Of a stretch of DNA of 64,000 bases, positions 37,808 to 47,760 are shown one piece after another (position 1 is the stretch's first letter; every line of letters begins with the position of its first letter). Position numbers and translations under genes: made by a program. The notes under the pieces were generated by a model that did not search any database, was not told the DNA's origin, and saw nothing but the letters and a program-made list of their open reading frames with translations. The stretch is from positions 372,001-436,000 of the forward strand of contig JBAWUJ010000040.1 in the NCBI GenBank assembly GCA_037176705.1, read 5' to 3'. This stretch comes from Molossus alvarezi (lineage: Eukaryota > Chordata > Mammalia > Chiroptera > Molossidae).

Positions 37808-40800
37808 GAACACTACTAGTTTATTCCATGACACTAACTACTTCCTTGCATGAAACAGTAACCTGTTCCTTCCACGGAACACTAACTTGTTCCTTCCATT
37901 AAACACTAGTTACTTCCTTCCATAGAACACTAAGTAGTTTCTACCAAGGAGCTCTAAATAGTTCCTTCCATGAAAAACTAAGTAGTTTCTTCCCTGGGAC
38001 TCTAGCAAGTTTTATCCATGGAACAAGAGCCAGTTCATTCCATAAGACATGAGTTAATATTTTACATAGAACACTATGCAGTTCCTTCCATGGAACACTA
38101 TGTAATTCCTTCCATGAAACACTAGCTAGTTTTATCCATGGACTACTATGTAGTTCCTTTCATGGAACACTAAGTAGTTCCTTCCATGGGACATTAATTA
38201 TTTCCTTCCATGGAACACTAGATAGTTCCTTCCATGGAACATTACTTGTTCCTTCCATGGAACATTAAGTAGTTCCATCCACGGAACACTAGCTTGATGT
38301 TTTCATGGAACATTAAGTCGTTCCTTTCATGGAACACTAGCTAGTTTCTTCCATGCAACATTAGGTAGTTTCTTCCATGAAACTGTAAGTAGCTTCTTCC
38401 ATGGAACACTAGCTAGTTCCTTTCATGCAACACTTGCTAGTTATTTTCATTGAATACTACCATGTTCATTCCATAAAAGAGTATGTAACTCCTTCTATGA
38501 AACACTAGCTAGATATTTCCATGGAACTCTAAGTAGTTCTTTCCATAGAACACTACCTAGTTCCTTCCATGGACCACTATGTAGTTGTTTCTATGGAACA
38601 CTATGTATTCCCTTGCATGGAACACTAGCTAGTTCCTTGCATGGAACACTAGCTAGTTCCTTCAATGGGACACTAGATTATATTTTCCATGGAACTCTAA
38701 GTAATTCCTCTATGGAACTTAAGTAGTTCCTTCCATGAAAAACTAATGAGTTTTGTCCATGGAACACTAAGAAGTTCCTTCCGTGGAACATTAAGTAATA
38801 CTTTCCATGATACACTATCTAGTTTCTTCCATGGGTCACTAGCTAGGTCTTTCCATAAAACACTAGCTACTTCCTTCCTTGGAACACATCTAGTTCCTTC
38901 CATGGAACACTAGCTTGTTCTTTCCATGGAACAATAAGTAATTCCTTCCAAGGAACACTAAAATTTTCCTTTCATGGAACCCTGGCGAGTTCCTTCCATG
39001 GAACACTACGCAGTTCCTTCCATGAAACACTAGGTAGTTCCTTTCATGGAACTCTTGCTAGATACTTACATGGAACACGAGCTAGTTTCTTCAAAGGAAC
39101 ACTGGCTAATTCCTTCCATGGAACACTAAGTAGGTCATTTCATGGAACACTAGCAAGTTAATTCCATTGAACACAAAGTATTCACCTCCATGCGACAATG
39201 GCTAGTTCCTTACATGGAAAACAAAGTAGTTTTTTACATGGGACACTACCTAGTTTCTTCCATTGAACACAAGCTAGTTCCTTTCATGGAACACTAGCTC
39301 CTTCCTTCCATGGAATACTAGCTAGTTTATTCCGTGGAACCCTGGCTACTTTCTTTCATGAAACACTCACTAGTTTCTTCCATGAAACACTAAATAGTTC
39401 CTTCCATGGAACACCAAGTAGTTTCATGCATTGAACACTAGCTAGTTCTTTAATGGAACTCTACCTAGGTCCTTTCATGGAACACTAGCTGGTTCTTTCC
39501 ATGGAACACTAGCAATTACTTTCCTTTAAAAACTACCTAGTCTCTTCCATAAAACAGTAAGTAGTTTATTCCATGGAACACTAAGTAGTTCCTTCCATTG
39601 AACACTCACTAGTTCTTTCCATGATACACTAAATAGTTTCTATTATGGAACACTAGCTAGTTTCTTCCATGGAACAAGAGTTAGTTTCTTCCATGAAACA
39701 CTAGCTAGATCCTTCCATGAAACACCAGCTAGTTTTTGATGTAACACTGGCTAGTTCCTTCGATGGAACACTAAGTAGATTCTTCCATGTAACACTTAGT
39801 AGTTCATTACATGAAACATTAAGTAGATTTTTTCAAGGGACACTAGCTAGGTCCTTCCATGGAACAGTAAGTAGTTCCTTCCATGGAACACTAGCGAGCT
39901 CTAACCATGGAATAATAGCTAGTTCCTTTTATGGAACAAGTATTTCCTTCCACGGAACACTAGCTAGTTCCTTCCATGGAACACTAGGTAGTTCCTTGCA
40001 TGGAACACTGATTAGTTTCTTCCATGGAACACTAAGAATTTCCTTTCATAGAAAAATATATACTTACTTCTATGGAACACAAGCTGCTTTTATACATGGA
40101 ACACTAGCTAGTTGCTTCTATGGAACACTAAGTAGTTCTGCCCATGGAACACTAGCTAGGTCCTTCCATGAAACACTTAGTAGTTTTTCCAAGGAACACT
40201 ATCTAGTTCCTTGCATGGAACACTAAGTAATTTCTTCCATGGATCTAAGTACTTCCATAAATGGAACACTAGCTAGTTCCTTCCATGGAACACAAACTAG
40301 TTTCTTCCATGGAACACAAGCTAGTTCCTTCCATGGAACACTAGCTCGTTCCATCCAAGGAACTCTAAGTAGTTTCTTGCATGAAATACAAGCGTGTTTC
40401 TTCCATGGAACACAAGCTAGTTCCTTCCATGGAATATAAGTTGTTCCTTCCATGGAACACTGCCTGGTTCCTACCATGGAACACTAGCTAGTTCCTTCCT
40501 TAAAACAGTAAGGAGTTTCTTCCATGGAACACTAAGTAGTTCCTTCCATGGAACACTAGTTAGTTTTTTCCATGGACATTAGCTAGTTTCATCTATGAAA
40601 CTCTAGCTAGTTTCTTACATAGAACGACTCATACTGCTTCAATGGAACACTAAGTAGTTCTTATCAAGGAACACTAGCTACTTCCTTCAAATAAAGACTC
40701 TGTAGTTCTTCCATGAGACACTAAGTAGTTCTTCTATGGAACTCTAAGTAGTTCCTTCCATGTAACACTAAGTAGTTCCTTTCATAGAACACTAGCTAGT

Positions 40801-41734
40801 TCCTTCCATGGAACACTAGCTAGTTTCTTCCATGGAACACTAGCGAATTCCTTCCATGGCACAGTAGCTAGTTTCTTCCTTGGAACACTCAGTAGTTTCA
40901 TCTATGGAACACAAGATAGTGTCTTCTATGGAACACCAGCTGGTTCCTTCCATGGAACACTAGCTAGTTCCTTGAATGGAACACTAGAGAGTTCCTTCCA
41001 AGTAATATTTTTCTGGAACACTAGCTAGTTCCTTCCATGGAAAACTAGCTAGTTTTTTCCATGATAAACTAAGTAGTTTCTACCATGGACACTATCTAGT
41101 TCCTTCCATGGAACACTGGCTAGTTCCTCCCATGGAACAATAGTGAGTTCCTTCCATGGAACACAAGAGAGTTTCATACATGGAACAGTAGCTACTTACT
41201 TCCATGGAACACGAAGTAGTCTCTTCCATAGAACACTAAGTAGATTCTTCCATGTAACTCTAAGTAGTTCCTTCCATGGAACACTAAGTAGAATTTTTCA
41301 AGGGACACTAGCTAGGTTCTTCCATGGAACAATAGATAGTTTCTTCCATGGAACACTACGTAATTCCTTCCATGGAACACTACGTAATTCCTTCCATGGA
41401 ACACTGAGTAGTTTTTCCCATGGAACACTAGCTAGATCTTTCCTTGGAACAAGAGCTAGTTTCTTTATGGAACAACAAGTAGTTCCTTTCATGGAACACT
41501 AAGTATTTCCTTCCATGAAACACTAGCTACATCCTTCCATGGAACGCTAGCTAGTTTTTTTCATGGAACTCTAGCTAGGTCCTTCCATAGAACACTAAGT
41601 AGGTCCTTCCATGGAAAACTAAGTAGATTCTTCCATGTAACACTAAGTAGTACCTTACATGGAACACTAAGTAGACTTTTTCAAGAGACACTAGCTAGGT
41701 CATTCCATGGAACACTGAGTAGTTCCTTCCATGG

Positions 41735-42165
41735 AACACTAAGGAGTTCCTTCCATGGAACCCTAACTAGTTCCTTCCTTTAAACAGTAAGTATTTTCTT
41801 CCATGGAACACTAAGTATTACCTTCCACGAAACACTAGCTAGTTCCTTCGATGGAACACTAGATAGTTCCTTCCATGAGACACTAAGTAGTTCCTTCCAT
41901 GGAGCGCTAGGTAGTTCCATCCATAGGACACTAGCAATTTCATTCCATGGAACGGAAACTAATTCCTTCCATGGAACACTAGCTATTTTTTTCCATGGAA
42001 CTCTAACTAGGTCCTTCCATAGAACACTAAGTAGGTCCTACCATGGAACACTAGCAAGTTCCTTCCATGGAACACTAAGGAGTTCCTTCCATGGAACCCT
42101 AACTAGTTCCTTCCTTTAAACAGTAAGTAGTTTCTTCCATGGAACACTAAGTAGTTTCTTCCATG
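41735..42165 (+). repeat. 336-bp-spaced duplicated block
   Basis: The ordered string AAGGAGTTCCTTCC, GGAACCCTAACTAGTTCC, TTCCTTTAAACAGTAAGTA occurs at 41,741 and 42,077, exactly 336 bases (14 units) apart. Agreement extends for about four units; further upstream the offset changes, so later indels or unequal exchanges have occurred. Related blocks are present near 34.9, 43.3 and 46.8 kb. Confidence 0.75.
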
Positions 42166-43389
42166 GAACGCTAGTAGATTTTTTATGGAATATTAGCTAG
42201 ATCCTTTCATGGAACACTAGTTAGTTCCTTGAATGGAACAGTAAGTCGTTCCTTCAATGGAACACTAGCTAGATACTTCAATGGAATACAAGATAGTTTC
42301 TTTTTTGGAACACAAGCTAGATCCTTCCATGTTACCCTAGCTAGGTCCTTCATGGAACACTAAATATTTCCTTCCATGGAGCAGTAAGTAGTTTCTTCCA
42401 TGGAACACTAAGTAGTTCTTTCCGTAGAACATTATATAGTCCTTTCCATGCAACACTACCTAGTTCCTTCCATAGAACATTAAGTAGTTTTCTCCATGGA
42501 ACACTAAGTAGTTCTTTCCATAAAACTACGTAGTTTTTTTTTTTTTTATGAAACACTAAGTAGTCCCATCCATGGAACACTAAGTAGTTTCTTCCATGGT
42601 ACACTAGCTAGTTCTATCTAATTCCTTCCATTAAAAACTAGCAGGTTCCTTCCATGAAACACTAGCTTATTTTTTTCATGGAATTCTAATTCCTTACATG
42701 GCACAATAAGTCATTTTGTCCATGGAACACTATGTACTTCCTTCCATGGAAGAGTAGCTAGTTCCTTCCATGGAACACAAACTAATTCCTACCATGAAAC
42801 ACTAGCTACTTCCTTCCGTGGAACATCAGCTGGTTTTTTCCATGGAACTCTAGCTAGGTTCTTTCATGGAACACTAAGTAGGTCCCTCCATGGAACATTA
42901 GCTATGTGCTTTTTTGAAACAATAAGTAATTTTTTTCTATGGAACACTAGCCAGTTCCTTCCATGGAACACTAGGTAATTTTTTCCATGGAACACTAGCT
43001 AGTTCATTTCATGGACTCTAAGTAATTCATTCTATGGAACACTAAGTAGTTCCTTCCATGGAACACTAGCTAGTTCTTTCCATGGAACACTAAAAATTTC
43101 TTCCATGGAACACTAGCTAGTTCCTTCGGTTGAACAAAAGATAGTTCCTTCCATGACACACTAAGTATTTCCTTCAATGAGACATTAATTTATTTCTTCC
43201 ATAAAACAGAAACAAATTCCTTCCACAGAACACTAGCTACTTCCTTCCATGGAACACTAGCTAGTTTTTTCCATGAAACTCTAGCTAGGTCGTTCCATTG
43301 AAGACTAAGTAGGTCCTTCCATGGAACACTAGCAAGTTTTTCCATGGAACACGAAGGAGATCCTTAATGGAACCATAGCTAGTTCCTTC

Positions 43390-43720
43390 CTTAAAACAGT
43401 AAGTAGTTTCTTCCATGGAACACTAAGTAGTTCCCTCCATGGAACACTAAGTAGGTCCCTCCATGGAACAATAGCTATTTTTATCCATGGAACACTTGCT
43501 AGTTCCTTCCATGAAACACTAAGTAGTTCCTTCCATGTAACACAGTAGTTCCCTTTATGGAACTCTTAGTTGTTCCTTCTATGTACACTAGCAGGTTCCT
43601 TCCATGGATCACTAGCTGGTTTCTTCCACGAAAAACTAAGTACTTCCTTCCATGGAACATTAAGTAGTACCATTCTTATAACAGTAGCTTGTTCCTTCAA
43701 TGGAACACTAACTAGTCCTA
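43390..43720 (+). repeat. Higher-order block A, copy at 43.4 kb
   Basis: Ordered markers: TTAAAACAGTAAGTAG, GTTCCCTCC, GTAGGTCCCTCC, AGCTATTTTTATCC, a short ACACAGTAGTTCCC unit, CTCTTAGTTGTTCC, and the deleted unit TATGTACACTAGCAGG at 43,580, then TTCCACGAAAAACTAAG. It is the closest match to the copy 3,479 bases downstream. Confidence 0.75.
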
Positions 43721-45180
43721 CCATGGAACACTAAGTAGTTCCCTCCATGGAACACTATGTACTTCATTCCATAAAACACTAAGTAGTTCCTTCCCTGGAA
43801 CACTACGTAGTTTCTTACATGTAACACTAGTTATTTCCTTCCATGGAACCCTACATAGTTTTTTTTCCATGAAACACTAGCTAGTTTATTTTATGAAACA
43901 CTAGCTAGTTCCTTCCATGGAACACTAGCTAGTTCCTTCCATGGAACACTAGCTAGTTCCTTCCATAAAACACTAAGTAGTTCCTTGCATGCAACACTAG
44001 CTAGTTCCTTCCATGGGACACTACGTAGTTCATTCCATGGAACACTAAGTAGTTTTTTCCATGGACACTAACTTGTTCTTCTATGGATCACTAGCCAGTT
44101 TCTTTTGTGGAATACTGGCTCTTTCCTTCTATAAAACACTAGCTAGTTCCTTCCATGGAACACTAGGTAGTTTCTTCCATGGAACACTAAGTAGTTCCTT
44201 CCATGGAACACAAAGTAGTTTCATCCTTGGAATATAAAGAAGTTCCTTTTATGAAACACTAGCTAGTTCCTTCTATGAAACACTAGTAGTTCCTTCCATG
44301 GAACACTATTAACTTTCATGGACCACTAGCTAGTTCCTCCCATGAAACAGTAGCTTTGTCCTTCCATGGAACACTAAGTAGTTCCTTATTGGAAAACCAA
44401 ATTGTGCCTTTCATGGAACACTAGCCAGTTTCCCCATGGAACACTAGCCAGTTCCTTCCAAGTAAAACTAAGAATATTTTTTCCATGAAACACTAAGTAG
44501 TTCCTTCCATGGAACCCTAAGAACTTCCTTTCACAGAACACTAACTTGTTCCTTCATTGAAACACTAGCTAGTTCCTACCATGGAACACTAAGTAGTTCC
44601 ATCCATGGAACAATAAGTAGTTCTTTCCATGGAACACTTAGTAGTTTGTTTCATGGAACAGTAGATAGTTCCTTCCATGGAACACTAACTAGTTCCTTCC
44701 ATGGAACACTAGATAATCCCCTCCATGGAACACTAGCTAATTCCTTCCACGGAACACTAGATAGTTCCTTCCATGAATCACTACCCAGGTTCTTCCATGG
44801 TATACTAGCTGGTTTTATCCCTGGAACACTAGCTAGACCTGTCCCGGGAACACTAACAAGTTTCTTCTCAGGAACACTAAGTAGTTTCTTCCAAGAACAC
44901 TAAGTCATTCGTTTTCTAGAACACTAGCTAGTTCCTTCTGTAGAACATTAGGTACTTACTTCCATAAAATCCAAAGTAGTTTCTTCCATGGAACACTAAG
45001 TAGTGTGTTCCCTGAAACAGTAGCTAGTTCCTTTCATGGACACTAGCTAGTTCCTTCCATGGAACATTAGATAATTTTTTCCATGGAATATTAGCTAGTT
45101 CCTTCCATGGAACACTAGCTACTTTCTTCCATGAAACACTAGCTAGTTACTTCCATGGAACACTAGCTAGTTTTTTCCAT

Positions 45181-45750
45181 GGATCAGTAGCTTGTTCCTT
45201 CCATGGAACACGAAGTAGATTTTCCATGGAACACTAACATGTTCTTCCAAGGAACACTAGCTTGTTCCTTCCATGGAACACTAAGTAGTTCCTTCCATTG
45301 AACACTAGATAGTTCCTTCCATGGAACACTATCTAGTTCCTTCCATGGAACACTAGATAGTTCCTTCCATGGAACACTAGCTAGTTTCTTCCATGGATCA
45401 GTAGCTTGTTTCTTCGATGGAACACAAAGTGGTTTTTTTCCATGGAACACTAACACGTTCTTCCAAGGAACACTAGCTTGTTCCTTCCATGGAACACTAC
45501 GTAGTTCCATCCATGGAACACTAAGTAGTTTTTTTCATGGAACACTAGTTCCTTCCATGGAACACTAATTAGTTCCTTGTATGGAACATTAGCTAGTTTC
45601 TTCCATGGATCAGTAGCTAGTTCTTCCATGGAACACGAACTAGTTCTTTCCAAGGAACAATAACGCATTCTTCCAAGGAACACTAGATTGTTCCTTCCAT
45701 GGAACACTAAGTAGTTCCATCCATGGAACACTAGCTAGATACTTCCATGG
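45181..45750 (+). repeat. ~213-bp (9-unit) triplication
   Basis: Three successive copies start at GGATCAGTAGC (45,181, 45,395 and 45,607). Copies one and two continue with GTTCTTCCAAGGAACACTAG units and a TTGTTCCTTCC unit. The third copy is partly diverged, with AACAATAACGCATTCTTCC in place of the second marker. Spacings are 214 and 212 bases, near nine units less a few deleted bases. Confidence 0.8.
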
Positions 45751-46696
45751 AACACTAGCCAGTTCTTTCCAGGGAACAGTATCTAGCTGCTACCATGAAA
45801 CACTAACTCGCTTCTTACAAGGAACACTAGCTAGTTCCTTACATGGAAATTTAGTATGTTCTTTCTGTGGAACACTAAGTAGTTCTTGCCATGAAAACTA
45901 AGATGTTTCTTCCATTCAACAATAATAGTTCCTTTCATAGTACACTAAGTAGTTCCTTTTATGGAACACTAAGTAGTTTTTTCAATGGAACACTAACATA
46001 TTCCTTCCATCGAACACTATCTGGTTCTTTCCTAGGAACACTAAGTAGTTCTTCAATGGAACACTAAGTAGTTCCTTCCATGGAACAATAAGTAGTGTCT
46101 TCCCTGGACACTCGCTAGTTCCTTCCATGGAACATAAGCTAGTTCCTTCCATGAAACACTAGATAGTTCTTTCCATGGAACACTAGCTAGTTCCTTCCTT
46201 GGAACACAGGCAGCAGCCTCCATGGAACACTAACTAGTTGCTTCCATGGAACACTTAGTAGTTCCTTCCATGGAACACTAGCTAGTTCCATAGATGGAAC
46301 ACTAGCTGGTTCCATCCATCAAACACTAAGTAGTTCCTCCAATGGAACACTAAGTAATTCCTTACATGGAACACTAGCTGGTTTCTTCCATGAAACACTA
46401 GCTGGTTCCTTCCGTGGAACACTAGCTAGATCCTTCCATGGAACACTAGCTAGATTCTTCTATGGAACACTAATTAGTTCCTTACATGTAACACTAAGTA
46501 ATTTTTTCAAGGGACACTAGCTAGGTCCTTCTATGGAACACTAGATTGTTCCTTCCATGGAACACTAAGTAGTTCCTTCCATGGAACAATAAGTAGTTCC
46601 TGCCATGGAACACTAAGTAGTTCCTTCCATGTAACACTAGCTAGTTCCTTCAATGGAACAGTAGATAGTTCCTTCCATGAGACACTAAGTAGTTCC

Positions 46697-46768
46697 TTCC
46701 ATGGAACACTAGCTACTTGCTTCCATGGAACACTAGCTACTTGCTTCCATGGAACACTAGCTACTTGC
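46697..46768 (+). repeat. Perfect three-unit run
   Basis: Three consecutive 24-base units are identical, all carrying the variant ending GCTACTTGC instead of GCTAGTTCC. Runs of identical neighbours are rare in this array, so this is a local expansion or conversion event. Confidence 0.9.
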
Positions 46769-46864
46769 TTCCATAGAACACTACCTAGATTTTTTTAATG
46801 GAACTCTAGCTAGGTCCTTTTATTGAACACTAAGTAGGTCCCTCCATGGAACACTAGCAAGTTC

Positions 46865-47215
46865 ATTCCATTAAACAGTAAGTATTTTGTTCCATGAAAC
46901 ACTAAGTAGTTCCCTTTATGAAACACTAAGTAGGTCCCTCCATGGAACACTAGCTATTTTTATCCATGGAACACTCGCTAGTTCCTTCCTTGGAACACTA
47001 AATATTTCCTTCCATGGAACAGAGTATTTCCCTTTATGAAACTCTTAGTTGTTCCTTCTATGTACACTAGCAGGTTCCTTCCATGGATCACTAGCTGGTT
47101 TCTTCCACGGAAAACGAAGTACTTCCTTCCATGAAACATTAAGTCGTACCATTCATAGAACACTAGCTTGTTCCTTCAATGGAACACTAACTACTTCCTT
47201 CCATGAAACACGAAG
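46865..47215 (+). repeat. Higher-order block A, copy at 46.9 kb
   Basis: The same unit order as the 43.4-kb copy: TTAAACAGTAAGTA, GTTCCCTTT, GTAGGTCCCTCC, AGCTATTTTTATCC, ACTCGCTAG, ACAGAGTATTTCCC, CTCTTAGTTGTTCC and TATGTACACTAGCAGG at 47,059. The copies share nearly every indel but differ at scattered bases. Confidence 0.75.
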
Positions 47216-47559
47216 AAGTAACTTGTTTGTTACACTAGCTAGGTCCTTCCATGGAACATTAGGTAGTTCCTTCCATGGAACAGTAACTAGTTTCTTGCAT
47301 GGAACACTATTTAGTTTTTTCCATGGAACACAAGTTGGTTCCTTCCATGGAACACTAAGAAGTTTCTTGCATGGAGCAATAGCTGCTTTCGTTATGGAAC
47401 ACAAGCTAGTTTCATACATGAAACACTAGCTAGTTGCTTCCATGGAACATTAAGTAGTTTTGTCCATGGAACACTAGCTAGGTCCTTCCAAAAAACACTA
47501 AGTAGTTTTTTCCATGGAACACTAGCCAGTTCCTTCCATGGAACACTAAGTAGTTCCTT

Positions 47560-47760
47560 CCATGTAACACAGTAGTTCCCTCCATGGAACACTCAGTTGT
47601 TCATTCTATGTACACTAGCAGGTTCCTTCCATGGATCACTAGGGGTTTCTTTCAAGGAAAACTAAGTAGTTTCTTCCATGGAACATTACGTAGTACCATT
47701 CATGGAACACTAGCTCTTTCTCCAATGGAACACTAATTAGTTCCTTCCATGAAACACTAA
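47560..47760 (+). repeat. Higher-order block A, partial copy at 47.6 kb
   Basis: A further copy begins near the short ACACAGTAGTTCCC unit, has TATGTACACTAGCAGG at 47,607, and continues with TACCATTCATGGAACACTAG and CAATGGAACACTAATTAG. It lies 548 bases after the previous copy. Its upstream part does not match as well, so it may be a truncated duplicate. Confidence 0.6.

Noticed and set aside
36913..37902. 329-codon open frame in the satellite
   Set aside because: It is eight-residue periodic, lies wholly in the 24-bp array and is lengthened by an exact 14-unit duplication. Nothing suggests a promoter, splice site or codon constraint.
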